This document shows positions 1-8,474 of a DNA stretch of 64,000 bases, in pieces. Under the pieces are notes generated by a model. It searched no databases and was not told the DNA's origin. It worked only from the letters and a program-made list of their open reading frames with translations. Numbering within the stretch: position 1 is the first letter of the stretch; every line of letters begins with the position of its first letter. This DNA is from Oscillospiraceae bacterium (GTDB lineage: Bacteria > Bacillota_A > Clostridia > Oscillospirales > Oscillospiraceae), in assembly GCA_021771675.1 (NCBI GenBank), contig JAETOP010000006.1, positions 1 through 64,000 on the forward strand, read 5' to 3'. Made by a program: the position numbers and the translations under genes.

Positions 1-133
1 GGCGCAAGACAAGGCAGAGGAACGCAAGCCTATCTGTATGTATGGCAAGTGACGATAACGCCGTATTGCGTCAATAGACCAAGCTGATATTAAAGATTTT
101 AATCAAGAATTAGTATCAGTTCTGAGCATAACA
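1..133. other. Unassigned intergenic stretch with hairpin
   Basis: No reading frame here looks like a gene. The visible structure is a hairpin with arms at 84-93 and 110-119 (CTGATATTAA against TTAGTATCAG, one G-U pair). It could be the edge of a longer intergenic repeat cut by the window boundary; this cannot be tested from one copy. Confidence 0.35.
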
Positions 134-214
134 AAGACTCGCAGCAGCAGGATTAAAACCCTGAACTGCTGCGAGTCTTTTCAGGCAGCACCGCTTCTGC
201 GGTGCTGCCTGAAC
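134..214. terminator. Two tandem stem-loops, probable bidirectional terminator
   Basis: The first stem has 15-bp arms at 134-148 and 167-181, identical in complement, with TTTT on the plus side. The second has arms at 181-194 and 201-214 around a CTTCTG loop. They lie just beyond the stop of the PrsA-like gene on the minus strand, so they probably end that transcript and any plus-strand transcript arriving from the left. Confidence 0.7.
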
Positions 215-228
215 TTGCAAGAGAAAGA

Positions 229-1854
229 TTACCGGCTCAGCACGATGTCCTTGCGCATGTAAGAGGTATCTCCCATGGTAACGGTGTAGTTATCAATCAG
301 GGAGTGATACCAGGTTTCCATGTCAGCGCTGCGCAGGTCATTTTCAATCTGATAGTCCCGGTAGGTCTGCTCAGAGGTACCCACGAAGTACATCACATGG
401 TAGCCGTAGTTGGTTTCCACGATGCCGGCGTCGCCGCTCTTCCGGGCGGAATCAAAGCACCAGTCGTTGAAGGCAGCGACCATCTGGCCGGGGAAGACAT
501 TCTCATACAGGCCGCCGTTGGTGTTGGAGCCGCCATCAGTGGACTTCTCGTTGGCCAGAGCGGCAAAGCTGTCCTCTGTGGCATCGCCGGACTTCCACTG
601 GTTCAGAATCTCCTCGGCAGAGGTGCGGGCGGCCTCTTTGGCTTCGTCGGAGTAGGTGCCGTCCTCCTGGGCGTCGCCCTGGAAGCTGACCAGAATGTGC
701 CGGACATTGACAAGATTCGTCAGGTTGTCGTTTTTGCCGGTGAAGAGCACCACATAGAAACCAGTGATGGTTTCAATCTCTTCGCCGTTCTCGTTCGTCA
801 CGGTACCGGGAATTTCAATGCAGGTGATGTCGCCGGGCTGGCGGTTTTCCTGGGTAATCCAGCCGGACAGATAGCTGTTGATGCCGGTGGTGGCCTGATC
901 GGTGTAGACCGAGGAGGCGGCCTCGGTGTCAGCGTTGATCTCCATAGCGGCGATGGCCTCATTCAGCGCCTCCACGGTGGTTATAGCGCTGTCGGTCAGA
1001 GGAGCGATGGCTTCCTTTGCTGCGGCAATGGCAGCCTCCCGCTCTTCGGTGGTGTAGGTGGTGGTGCCGTTGTCATCGGTGGTGCCGCCGGTGAGGAATT
1101 TGGAGACGGGAATGTGATACTGAGCGTAGCTGTAGGAGGAATATTTGGCGGGATCCTGGCTGTCTGCCTCACGAATCTGATTGTCGGTATAGGTCAGGCT
1201 GTCCTGATGGTGGGCCTGATAGGCGCTGGCCAGCAGATTCCGCTGATAATATGCCATGTAGCTGTCCTTGGAGGCGCCGTTGCCATACTGAGCCTTCAGG
1301 AAAGCATCGGTGTTGGAATAGCCGTAAATCTTGGCGTAGGAGTCCAGGTTGATTGCCATGGTCTCCACCTGCTCCTGCTGCTCCTGGGGCAGGGTGAAGC
1401 CATCGGCCTCGGCAGCATCGGCCAGGGCATAGATGGACTGGGCAGAGGCAGTGGCCTCGGAGATAAAGTTGTCCGCCCAGGTTACGCCGTTCTCCTCGTC
1501 GTACATCTGCTTGTCCAGAGGGGTGGAAGCGTCGATGCCGAACAGGGACAGATAGCTGCCATAGTTATTGACATAATTGTTAACATAGTCCATGTAGTAG
1601 TAGCTCAGCTCCGCATTGCTGAGCTGATGATCGCCTACGGTGGCTGCGACAGTGTTTTTCTCATGGACGCCGCTGGCGGTAATGCTGCGATTGATGCCCA
1701 CCACAATGGCTACGGCGATCAGTACCACCATCACCACTACAAAGGCAATGCTGTAGAGCTTGACTTTCTTTGCTTCCTTTTGCTCGGCGAGTTGACGTTC
1801 GGTCAGCTTTTCGCCGCTTTCAGAGCGAAGCTTTTTCTTATTGGATGCACTCAT
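229..1854 (-). CDS. PrsA/SurA-like membrane-anchored peptidyl-prolyl isomerase
   Basis: Parvulin-type (PpiC) foldase expected to help exported proteins fold on the outer face of the membrane. The 541-residue product has a Lys-rich cytoplasmic start, one hydrophobic segment at about residues 33-54 and a long exterior part. The parvulin domain lies near 380-490, opening with VRHILVSF and closing with GYHVMYFVG. There is no lipobox Cys, so unlike Bacillus PrsA it seems held by an uncleaved signal anchor rather than a lipid. GAGAGGAAA stands about 7 nt before the ATG, and a TTGCAA-17-TATAAT promoter lies upstream. It appears monocistronic, with stem-loops after the stop. The family is clear; the client proteins are unknown. 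Confidence 0.9.
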   Translation of the reverse strand: MSASNKKKLRSESGEKLTERQLAEQKEAKKVKLYSIAFVVVMVVLIAVAIVVGINRSITASGVHEKNTVAATVGDHQLSNAELSYYYMDYVNNYVNNYGSYLSLFGIDASTPLDKQMYDEENGVTWADNFISEATASAQSIYALADAAEADGFTLPQEQQEQVETMAINLDSYAKIYGYSNTDAFLKAQYGNGASKDSYMAYYQRNLLASAYQAHHQDSLTYTDNQIREADSQDPAKYSSYSYAQYHIPVSKFLTGGTTDDNGTTTYTTEEREAAIAAAKEAIAPLTDSAITTVEALNEAIAAMEINADTEAASSVYTDQATTGINSYLSGWITQENRQPGDITCIEIPGTVTNENGEEIETITGFYVVLFTGKNDNLTNLVNVRHILVSFQGDAQEDGTYSDEAKEAARTSAEEILNQWKSGDATEDSFAALANEKSTDGGSNTNGGLYENVFPGQMVAAFNDWCFDSARKSGDAGIVETNYGYHVMYFVGTSEQTYRDYQIENDLRSADMETWYHSLIDNYTVTMGDTSYMRKDIVLSR

Positions 1855-1922
1855 GAAATCATTTCCTCTCGTTGTTCCTTGATCGATTTGGTTTGTAAAA
1901 AAGAATACAAACAGACCTGCAT

Positions 1923-1951
1923 ATTATAATCTATTTTTTATTATGTTGCAA
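1923..1951 (-). promoter_or_regulatory. Promoter of the PrsA-like gene
   Basis: Read on the minus strand: TTGCAA, a 17-bp A/T-rich spacer, then TATAAT, about 70 nt before the start codon. It also lies just downstream of the terminator of the neighbouring RNA gene, as expected for an independent unit. Confidence 0.75.
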
Positions 1952-1984
1952 GTAGTAAAATTGTTAAAAATTGATAAAATATAT

Positions 1985-2018
1985 TGAAAAGAAAAACATG
2001 GGGGCCGAAGCCCCCATG
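1985..2018 (-). terminator. Intrinsic terminator of the small RNA
   Basis: Perfect inverted repeat CATGGGGGC-CGAA-GCCCCCATG followed on the minus strand by a T-rich run (TTTTTCTTTT). Confidence 0.9.
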
Positions 2019-2219
2019 CCATACCCCGCTTTAGCCGCAGCGCGTCCAATTATGACCTGCACGAAATGGCAGGTGGGTTGCCGCTCACGGCTTTCTCTGC
2101 TCCCAGCGTCCACCAAACGTCGAAGCGCAGGCGGGAGGTCTGCAATCCAGCCGGGAAGTCTAACATCCCGTTCAAAAAATGTGGGTCCAAAAGGACGCAC
2201 TCGCACCAAGCAGGAAGTA
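1985..2219 (-). ncRNA. ssrS: Structured small RNA, probable 6S RNA
   Basis: This 235-nt stretch has no credible protein but strong RNA features on the minus strand. Its 3' end is a perfect 22-nt hairpin (1997-2018) followed by TTTTTCTTTT, an intrinsic terminator. The 5' part contains GTGCGTCC and the 3' part GGACGCGC, which pair to close a long irregular hairpin with internal stems such as CGGGA/TCCCG and ACCTGC/GCAGGT. Length, long-hairpin shape and own terminator fit 6S RNA, which binds sigma-70-type RNA polymerase. It begins a few nt after the DUF1292 stop codon, so it may be processed from that transcript or start inside that gene. A covariance-model match would settle the family. Confidence 0.6.
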
Positions 2220-2224
2220 TTTTG

Positions 2225-2503
2225 TTATTCGATATTCTCTTCCTCGTATAGAGAATCCATAATCAGGCCGTACACGGCGTTCAGCTCTTCTTCATCTTCA
2301 ATGATGCTGAGCATCGGTTCCCCGTCCTCTTCAGTGGATCTGAGGATGCTGACCTCCGGATTCAGCAGGCCTTCGGCCTCGGCAGAAATCACAGCCATAT
2401 AGGTCTCACCGTTATATTCCACAGTGGAGAGCACTTCAAGCTCATACTCTGTACCATCTTCGTCTGTGATTGTGATAAAATCGGAGCCGTATTCATCAGC
2501 CAT
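2225..2503 (-). CDS. DUF1292 family protein (YrzB-like)
   Basis: A 92-residue acidic protein matching DUF1292, widespread in Firmicutes and of unknown function. It begins MADEYGSDFITITDEDG, with the family's alternating strand pattern, and ends in a Glu-rich tail. No membrane segment, Cys pair or signal is present. The start is fixed by GGAGG about 6 nt upstream. Its promoter is TTGATT-17-TAAAAT (2531-2559, minus). In many Firmicutes this gene sits near yrzL/yrrK-type genes; here its neighbour downstream is the structured RNA, with only a few nt between them. Confident on family, none on function. Confidence 0.85.
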   Translation of the reverse strand: MADEYGSDFITITDEDGTEYELEVLSTVEYNGETYMAVISAEAEGLLNPEVSILRSTEEDGEPMLSIIEDEEELNAVYGLIMDSLYEEENIE

Positions 2504-2530
2504 AACGCACCTCCAATGTCGGTCACAGGT

Positions 2531-2559
2531 ATTTTAACCTGACTGAGCCCCGAAATCAA
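2531..2559 (-). promoter_or_regulatory. Promoter of the DUF1292 gene
   Basis: Minus-strand TTGATT, 17-bp spacer, TAAAAT, about 28 nt before the start codon. Confidence 0.7.
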
Positions 2560-2699
2560 TAGTCAATATTGCACAAACTGTACAAGCGGAGGGGAGCCCT
2601 TAAAATTGAAACTGAGGTGATGACGGCCTCTTCTGCCCTGGCTTCCCGGTTATATCCGCATTATTTCCCGAAATTAAAGGATAATTCATAAATTAGGTC

Positions 2700-2728
2700 T
2701 TTCGTTTTGGGCATCATTATGTTATAAT
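2700..2728 (+). promoter_or_regulatory. Promoter of the class A PBP gene
   Basis: Perfect TATAAT at 2723-2728 with a poor -35 (TTTCGT) at 17-bp spacing; about 85 nt before the start codon. Confidence 0.55.
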
Positions 2729-2813
2729 CCTATGCAGGTATGTTCCATAATATGCCTTTTTCAAATGACAGTTTACCGCCCGGCCAATTTGGCCGGAGTT
2801 TCGGAGGTTTTCT

Positions 2814-5651
2814 ATGGCAAATCAAAATCAAAACAACAGGCGCAGGAAAAAGGTGCGCCAGGAATGGAATCCCAATTGGGTTATCAAACTGCTGTATACT
2901 CTTGGTTCCACTCTTTTTTCGGCCCTAAAAATTGCTTTGGGCGCTGCGGCAACGGTGGCGCTGATTCTTTTGGTCAGCGGTGTCGTTTTTGTGGGTGCGC
3001 TGGCGGAGTATCTGCAAAATGATGTGCTCAGAGAGGCGGAGAACTGGTCCTATGAGGACTACGATATTGAAAAGACGTCCTATGTCCACTATGTGGATAA
3101 TGACGGAAACATTCAGCTGCTTCAGCAGATTTACACCACCACCGACCGGCAGCCTGCCACCTGGGAAGAAATCCCCAAGGCGCTGATCGATGCCACGGTG
3201 GCCATTGAGGACAAGCGCTTTTATGAGCACCAGGGTGTGGACTGGATCACCACGGTGAAGGCCTGTGCCAACATGTTCTTCGGCGGCGATTCCCAGTTCG
3301 GCGGCTCCACCATCACCCAGCAGCTGGTAAAAAATACCACTGATGAAAAGAGCATTACGGTTCAGCGGAAGGTTATGGAAATTTTCCGGGCACAGCTGCT
3401 GGAAAAGGAATATGACAAAGACGTCATCATGAAGGAGTACCTGAACCGTATCTATCTGGGCAAGGGCTGCTACGGCGTCAAGTCCGCTGCCGCCGCCTAC
3501 TTTGGCAAGGAGCTGCAAAGCCTGACTGTGGCGGAATGTGCCAGCTTAATCAGCATTACCAATAACCCCTCCATGTTCAATCCCTACTCCACCAGTGTCT
3601 ATATGTACAGAGGAGAGCTGCGGGACGGTTCGGGGCGAAACCGCTATCGTCAGGAAAGCGTGCTCAATGAGATGCTGAACCAGGGCTATCTCACCGAGGA
3701 GGAGTATATTACCGCCTACAACCAGCCTCTGGTTTTCAAGGACGGGATTGACAACGAGGACCGGTGGGCTGTGTGCGACCACTGCGGCTATGGCGGCACG
3801 GTGAGCACCTTTACCCGGGAGGGCGACCTGTATTTCTGCCCCCGGTGCGGCTCCCAAACCTCTGTCAGCCAGAACGCCTCGCAGTATGTCTACAGCTGGT
3901 TCGTGGATACGGTGATTCTGGACGTGGCTTCCGATCTGGCACTGAAGGACGGCTTTGTGTGGGACGATATGGATCAAGCCGCCCGGAACTACTATCTGGA
4001 AAGAATCCAGAAGGGCGGCTACCATATCTACACCACCCTGGATCTGGATGTTCAGAATCAGGTGGACTCCATCTATACCGATTTGAACAATATCCCCACC
4101 ACCAGAAGCACTCAGCAGCTCCAGTCCGGCATTGTTGTAATTGACAATTCCACGGGAGATATTGTGGCTCTGGCCGGTGGTGTGGGGGAGAAGACCGATT
4201 TCTTTGCCTACAACAAGGCAACCCAGGCCAGGCTGCAAACCGGTTCCTCTCAGAAGCCTCTGTCCGTCTACGCTCCCGCCTTCGAGAAGGGCGGCTTTAG
4301 CCCGGCGACGGTGATCAAGGATATGCCGCTGACCTACAACGGCGGCGCCTGGCCCAAAAACGACAGCCGGGTCTATGGCTATTCCAAAACCATCTACCAG
4401 GGCATTGTGTCCTCCATCAACGCCGTTGCCGCCAATACCCTGAACCAGATCGGCACGGACTACAGCTTCAGCTTCGCCAAATACAATTTCGGCCAGAATT
4501 ATCTGGTGGACAGCTACGTGTCCTCCAGCGGCATGAACATGTCCGACATTGCCATTTCCCCGCTGGCCCTGGGTGCCCTGACGGTGGGCTCCACAGTGCG
4601 GGAAATGTCCGCTGCCTATGCCACCTTTGCCAACGACGGCGTGTACCGCACGGCCCGAACCTACACCAAGGTCTACAACAGCGACGGTGAGATCGTCCTG
4701 GACAATCAGCAGGAGAGCAGACAGATTCTCAGCGAGAAAACGGTAAACTATATCAACTACTGCTTGTATAATGCGGCTACCCAGGGTACTGGTTCTGTAG
4801 CCTCTTTCCCCGGTCAGAATGTTGCCGGTAAAACCGGAACCACCTCCAGCAATCGTGACCGCTGGTTCTGCGGCTATACCAAGTATTACACTGCCGCCGT
4901 CTGGTGCGGCTACAACCAGCCGGAGCAGATCTATCTGACCGGCGACTACTCCAACCCGGCCGCGCGGCTCTGGAAAAGGGTCATGCAGCCCATCCACAAT
5001 GGATTGCCCCAGGTTGGACTGTACAACGGCAATTCCTTCCGGAATGTGAGTGTCTGCCTGGATTCCGGAAAGCTTGCCACCGCCGCTTGCAGCGCTGACG
5101 TGCGGGGCATTGGCCGGGTGGTCTCCGTGAATTGCTACCCCGAGGATGTGCCCGCTGGCGTATGCGACAAGCATGTCCAGGTGGACTACTGCGTCACCGG
5201 CGGAGGCGTGGCTACGGAATTCTGCCGGATGTTCCCGGATGCGGTAATTGAGACCCGTTCCCTGGTGAAGCTCACCCCCACAGAGGTGAACGACATCCGT
5301 GCTGCACTCCAGGTCGGTCTGGACGGTGTTTACGGAAATGACAACTATGTGTATTATCAGGATGAGTATGGCAATCCCCTGGTGTGGACCGGTTTCGGCG
5401 GCTACTCCATTAGTATGACGGGGATGCCCTACCTGACCTGCCCGCTGCACACCCAGGATTATCTTCAGAACTACCAGCCCACCAATCCGGACTTCGGCTT
5501 TGGAGACGGGGGCGGCGGCAACATCATCTACCCGGATGACAACGGCGGCTTCGGCGATAACTTCGGAGGAAATAACGGCGGCTTCGGAGATATTACCGGC
5601 GGCGATAATGTCTACGGCGATTATTCCGGCAACGGAGATGTGTTCTTTTAA
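2814..5651 (+). CDS. Class A penicillin-binding protein (PBP1A-like)
   Basis: Bifunctional peptidoglycan synthase: N-terminal GT51 glycosyltransferase and C-terminal transpeptidase, anchored by one membrane segment (about residues 38-65). The GT domain shows EDKRFYEHQGVD and GGSTITQQLVKN. The transpeptidase shows the SSQK active site near 478-481, an SIN motif in IVSSINAVAANTL, and KTGTT. Between the domains, at about 321-345, is a CxxC...CxxC zinc-ribbon-like insertion (CDHC and CPRC), unusual for an extracytoplasmic enzyme. The C-terminus is a Gly/Asn/Asp-rich low-complexity tail with GGFGDN-like repeats. GGAGG stands 6 nt before the ATG. At 945 residues it is long for the family because of the insert and tail. 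It is probably monocistronic; a hairpin element follows the stop. Confidence 0.95.
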   Translation: MANQNQNNRRRKKVRQEWNPNWVIKLLYTLGSTLFSALKIALGAAATVALILLVSGVVFVGALAEYLQNDVLREAENWSYEDYDIEKTSYVHYVDNDGNIQLLQQIYTTTDRQPATWEEIPKALIDATVAIEDKRFYEHQGVDWITTVKACANMFFGGDSQFGGSTITQQLVKNTTDEKSITVQRKVMEIFRAQLLEKEYDKDVIMKEYLNRIYLGKGCYGVKSAAAAYFGKELQSLTVAECASLISITNNPSMFNPYSTSVYMYRGELRDGSGRNRYRQESVLNEMLNQGYLTEEEYITAYNQPLVFKDGIDNEDRWAVCDHCGYGGTVSTFTREGDLYFCPRCGSQTSVSQNASQYVYSWFVDTVILDVASDLALKDGFVWDDMDQAARNYYLERIQKGGYHIYTTLDLDVQNQVDSIYTDLNNIPTTRSTQQLQSGIVVIDNSTGDIVALAGGVGEKTDFFAYNKATQARLQTGSSQKPLSVYAPAFEKGGFSPATVIKDMPLTYNGGAWPKNDSRVYGYSKTIYQGIVSSINAVAANTLNQIGTDYSFSFAKYNFGQNYLVDSYVSSSGMNMSDIAISPLALGALTVGSTVREMSAAYATFANDGVYRTARTYTKVYNSDGEIVLDNQQESRQILSEKTVNYINYCLYNAATQGTGSVASFPGQNVAGKTGTTSSNRDRWFCGYTKYYTAAVWCGYNQPEQIYLTGDYSNPAARLWKRVMQPIHNGLPQVGLYNGNSFRNVSVCLDSGKLATAACSADVRGIGRVVSVNCYPEDVPAGVCDKHVQVDYCVTGGGVATEFCRMFPDAVIETRSLVKLTPTEVNDIRAALQVGLDGVYGNDNYVYYQDEYGNPLVWTGFGGYSISMTGMPYLTCPLHTQDYLQNYQPTNPDFGFGDGGGGNIIYPDDNGGFGDNFGGNNGGFGDITGGDNVYGDYSGNGDVFF

Positions 5652-5660
5652 CTTTTAGGG

Positions 5661-5827
5661 TAGGGCAACACCGCACAATAGGAGCTGCGGGCCTCGGCGG
5701 ATCTTTTGCCCCCACTCTTCAGTTTGAAAAACGGGAAATACACAAAGTATTCCGCCGTTTTCCAAACTTTGATTGGGAACAAAATCTCTCGCCGAGAACC
5801 CTTGCCCTATTATGCGGTATTGCCTTA
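5661..5827. mobile_element. MITE-like element, 167 bp, full-length hairpin
   Basis: The ends are inverted repeats: 5664-5682 (GGCAACACCGCACAATAGG) against 5806-5824, with 17 of 19 positions complementary, the two differences being wobble pairs. The rest also folds on itself: CTCGGCGGATCTTTT pairs with AAAATCTCTCGCCGAG, AGTTTGAAAAACGG with CCGTTTTCCAAACTT, and the centre is GGGAAATAC/GTATTCC. TA dinucleotides sit at both outer edges, as for Tc1/IS630-type insertions. There is no reading frame of note. A miniature inverted-repeat element is the best reading; other copies in the genome would prove it. Confidence 0.7.
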
Positions 5828-5863
5828 GGAATTCAGAAAAGAAAGAAACGAGGGAAAACCGGA

Positions 5864-6730
5864 ATGATGTGGATTTCCGATGAATGGAAGGACTACCAGG
5901 TGCTGGATGCCTCCGACGGGGAGCGGTTGGAGCGCTGGGGAAAATATATCCTGGTTCGTCCTGATCCCCAGGTGATTTGGAGCACCCCCCACGATGCCCC
6001 GGAATGGAAGCGCTATGATGCCCGCTATATCCGCTCCAATACCGGCGGCGGGCACTGGTCGGACCATCAGCTCCCGGAGCGTTGGCAGATCAGGTATAAG
6101 GACTATCTGACCTTTAATGTCAAGCCCATGAATTTTAAGCACACCGGCGTTTTCCCGGAGCAGGCGGCCAACTGGGACTTTATCCGCCAGCGGGTGGCAT
6201 CCGCCCACCGGAGCGTGCGGGTGCTGAACCTCTTTGCCTATTCCGGCGGCGCCACCCTGGCGGCGGCAGCCGGCGGGGCGGAGGTGTACCATGTGGATGC
6301 CTCCAAGGGAATGGTGGCCTGGGCCAAGGAGAACGCCCTGGCCTCCGGCCTTTCCGACCGGCCCATCCACTGGATTGTGGACGACTGTGGGAAATTCATC
6401 CAGCGGGAGATTCGCCGGGGCCGCCGCTATGACGGCATCATCATGGACCCGCCCAGCTACGGGCGGGGACCCAGCGGGGAGATTTGGAAGATGGAGACCA
6501 GCTTCTATCCCTTCCTGCTGGAAACCGTGAAGCTGCTCAGCGACAATCCGCTGTTTGTTATTATCAATTCCTATACCACGGGACTTGCCCCATCCGCTGT
6601 GGCCTATGCCTCCGATGTGGTGTTTGCTTCCCGCTTCGGCGGCAGAACCGCCGCCGGAGAGCTGGGACTTCCCGTGAGAGATTCCGGCTTGACGCTACCC
6701 TGCGGCGCCACCGGACGCTGGACACCCTGA
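5864..6730 (+). CDS. Class I SAM-dependent methyltransferase, RlmI/COG1092-like
   Basis: A 288-residue Rossmann methyltransferase resembling the catalytic part of rRNA (cytosine-C5) methyltransferases of the RlmI/YwbD group. Motif I is LNLFAYSGGATLAAA (about 126-140), the acidic SAM-binding residue is in VYHVDASKG, and the catalytic-region motif is IIMDPPSYGRG. The N-terminal PUA domain of full RlmI proteins is missing, so the RNA target is uncertain. GAGGGAAAACCGG precedes two tandem ATGs (5864 and 5867); either could be used. Eleven nt separate its stop from ecfA1, so it likely shares the ecf-truA transcript. Confidence 0.85.
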   Translation: MMWISDEWKDYQVLDASDGERLERWGKYILVRPDPQVIWSTPHDAPEWKRYDARYIRSNTGGGHWSDHQLPERWQIRYKDYLTFNVKPMNFKHTGVFPEQAANWDFIRQRVASAHRSVRVLNLFAYSGGATLAAAAGGAEVYHVDASKGMVAWAKENALASGLSDRPIHWIVDDCGKFIQREIRRGRRYDGIIMDPPSYGRGPSGEIWKMETSFYPFLLETVKLLSDNPLFVIINSYTTGLAPSAVAYASDVVFASRFGGRTAAGELGLPVRDSGLTLPCGATGRWTP

Positions 6731-6741
6731 CGGAGGCGTAC

Positions 6742-7593
6742 ATGAAAGAAGAAATCATTTCTGCGGAGCATCTGGCGTTTCGCTACCAGGGAATGGATGG
6801 GGCGCCGGATGTCACTGTTTTTGAGAATCTGAACCTTGCCATCGAGGAGGGGAGCTTTACTGCCGTTCTGGGTACCAACGGCTGCGGGAAGTCCACCCTT
6901 GCAAAGCATTTTAATTCCATCCTGCTTCCCACCGGGGGGAAGGTTTATGTCTGCGGACTGGACACCTCCGACCCGGATCGCCTGATGGCGGTACGGCGGA
7001 ACGTGGGCATGGTGTTCCAGAATCCGGATAACCAGATCGTCGCCAATGTGGTGGAGGAGGACGTGGCCTTCGGCCCGGAAAATCTGGGCATTGCCAGCCC
7101 GGAAATCCGCCGCAGGGTGGATGTGGCACTGAAGCAGGTGGGCATGTATGAATACCGGGAGCACGCCCCCCATCTGCTCTCCGGCGGCCAGAAGCAGCGC
7201 ATTGCCATTGCCGGTGTCATCGCCATGGAGCCAAAGTGCATTGTGCTGGACGAGCCCACCGCTATGCTGGACCCCCAGGGTCGGCGGGACGTGATCGACA
7301 CCGTCAAGCGACTGAACAAGGAAAAGGGAATCACCGTTGTGCTCATCACCCATCACATGGACGAGGCGGCCCAGGCTGACCGGGTGGTGGTGCTGGACAA
7401 AGGAACCGTGGCGGCGGACGGCACACCCAGGGAGGTTTTCTCCCAGGTGAAGCTGCTCCATGACATGGGACTTGCGGCCCCGGAGAGTGTGGAGCTCTGC
7501 TGGGCAATGGATCAGATGGGGTATGATCTGCCCCTGACCATGCTGGAACCGAAGGAATGTGCGCAGGTACTTTACGATTGGTTGAAGGCCTGA
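6742..7593 (+). CDS. ecfA1: Energy-coupling factor transporter ATPase EcfA1
   Basis: One of the two ATPases of the ECF-type vitamin/metal importer module; it pairs with EcfA2 and EcfT and serves exchangeable substrate-binding S components. The 283-residue product has Walker A GTNGCGKST (about 43-51), a Q-loop near VGMVFQNP, signature LSGGQKQR (about 144), Walker B CIVLDEP and the switch His in ITHHMDEA. The frame is open further upstream, but the ATG here has GGAGG 5 nt before it and begins at the family N-terminus. First of the ecfA1-ecfA2-ecfT-truA run. No S component is in the window. Confidence 0.95.
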   Translation: MKEEIISAEHLAFRYQGMDGAPDVTVFENLNLAIEEGSFTAVLGTNGCGKSTLAKHFNSILLPTGGKVYVCGLDTSDPDRLMAVRRNVGMVFQNPDNQIVANVVEEDVAFGPENLGIASPEIRRRVDVALKQVGMYEYREHAPHLLSGGQKQRIAIAGVIAMEPKCIVLDEPTAMLDPQGRRDVIDTVKRLNKEKGITVVLITHHMDEAAQADRVVVLDKGTVAADGTPREVFSQVKLLHDMGLAAPESVELCWAMDQMGYDLPLTMLEPKECAQVLYDWLKA

Positions 7594-7610
7594 CCATAGG
7601 AGGAATTTTC

Positions 7611-8474
7611 TTGGAACCGATTTTACAGGTGAAAGACTTAAATTATGTTTACAGCGCCGGAACCCCTTTTGAGCATAGGGCGCTGGAAAATGTGAATTTT
7701 ACATTGAACCGGGGGGAATTTGTGGGGGTCATCGGCCACACCGGCTCCGGAAAATCCACCCTGATGCAGCAGCTCAATGGGCTGCTGAAGCCCACCTCCG
7801 GCCAGGTTCTGCTGGATGGGGTGGACATCTGGACGGATAAGAAAACAACGCGCCAGGCACGCTTTCGGGTGGGCCTGGTGTTCCAGTACCCGGAGTACCA
7901 GCTCTTTGAGGAAACGGTGTACAAGGACATTGCTTTTGGCCCCCAGAATATGGGCCTTTCCCAGGAGGAGGTTCAACGCCGGGTGCTGGAAGCGGCGGGG
8001 TTCGTGGGCATCACCCAGCGGCAGCTCCAGGCGTCACCCTTCGACCTTTCCGGCGGTCAGAAGCGGCGGGTGGCCATTGCCGGTGTGATTGCCATGGAGC
8101 CGGAGGTGCTGATTCTGGACGAGCCAACCGCCGGACTGGACCCCGTTGGCCGGGCGGAAATCCTGGGCAATATCGAAAACTATCGGAAGGCGAAAAACGC
8201 CACCATCATGATGGTCAGCCACTCTATGGAGGATGTGGCCAGAATGACCGACCGGCTGCTGGTGCTGTACGGCTCCCACCTTGTTATGGATGCCCCTCCT
8301 GCTGAGGTTTTTGCCCATGCCCAGGAATTGGTGGATATGGGCCTGAACATCCCTCAGGTGACTCAGATTTTCCTATGTCTGCGGGAATTGGGCCTGGATG
8401 TGGAAAACGTCTATACCAGGGAGCAGGCGGTAAGTCTGCTGCGCCGGATGAAGGAGGGGCGGGTTCATGCTTAA
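7611..8474 (+). CDS. ecfA2: Energy-coupling factor transporter ATPase EcfA2
   Basis: Second ATPase of the ECF module. It has Walker A GHTGSGKST (about 42), signature LSGGQKRR (about 146), Walker B VLILDEP and switch His in VSHSMED. I chose a TTG start: AGGAGG ends 7 nt before it and the product then begins LEPILQVKDLNYVY, the family N-terminus; no ATG fits. The gene follows ecfA1 after 17 nt and overlaps ecfT by 8 nt, so translation is probably coupled. 287 residues, normal length. Confidence 0.95.
   Translation: MEPILQVKDLNYVYSAGTPFEHRALENVNFTLNRGEFVGVIGHTGSGKSTLMQQLNGLLKPTSGQVLLDGVDIWTDKKTTRQARFRVGLVFQYPEYQLFEETVYKDIAFGPQNMGLSQEEVQRRVLEAAGFVGITQRQLQASPFDLSGGQKRRVAIAGVIAMEPEVLILDEPTAGLDPVGRAEILGNIENYRKAKNATIMMVSHSMEDVARMTDRLLVLYGSHLVMDAPPAEVFAHAQELVDMGLNIPQVTQIFLCLRELGLDVENVYTREQAVSLLRRMKEGRVHA

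Larger units (their letters stand above)
2504..2813. other. Divergent intergenic region with two promoters
   Basis: Between the DUF1292 gene (minus) and the penicillin-binding protein gene (plus). It holds the DUF1292 promoter on the minus strand (TTGATT-17-TAAAAT, 2531-2559) and a TATAAT at 2723-2728 on the plus strand with a weak TTTCGT -35 at 2700-2705 (17-bp spacing). I see nothing else in it. Confidence 0.6.

Noticed and set aside
202..1929. 575-codon plus-strand frame opposite the PrsA-like gene
   Set aside because: It crosses the terminator hairpins and the promoter of the real gene and has no family pattern.
2066..2219. RNase P, tmRNA or SRP RNA for the structured region
   Set aside because: The conserved sequence signatures of those RNAs are not present.
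1971..2402. 143-codon plus-strand frame across the small RNA
   Set aside because: Crosses a terminator and a gene on the other strand; the stretch has strong RNA structure instead.
3546..5450. 634-codon minus-strand frame opposite the PBP gene
   Set aside because: Antisense shadow; low-complexity Val/Gly/His-rich product without family features.
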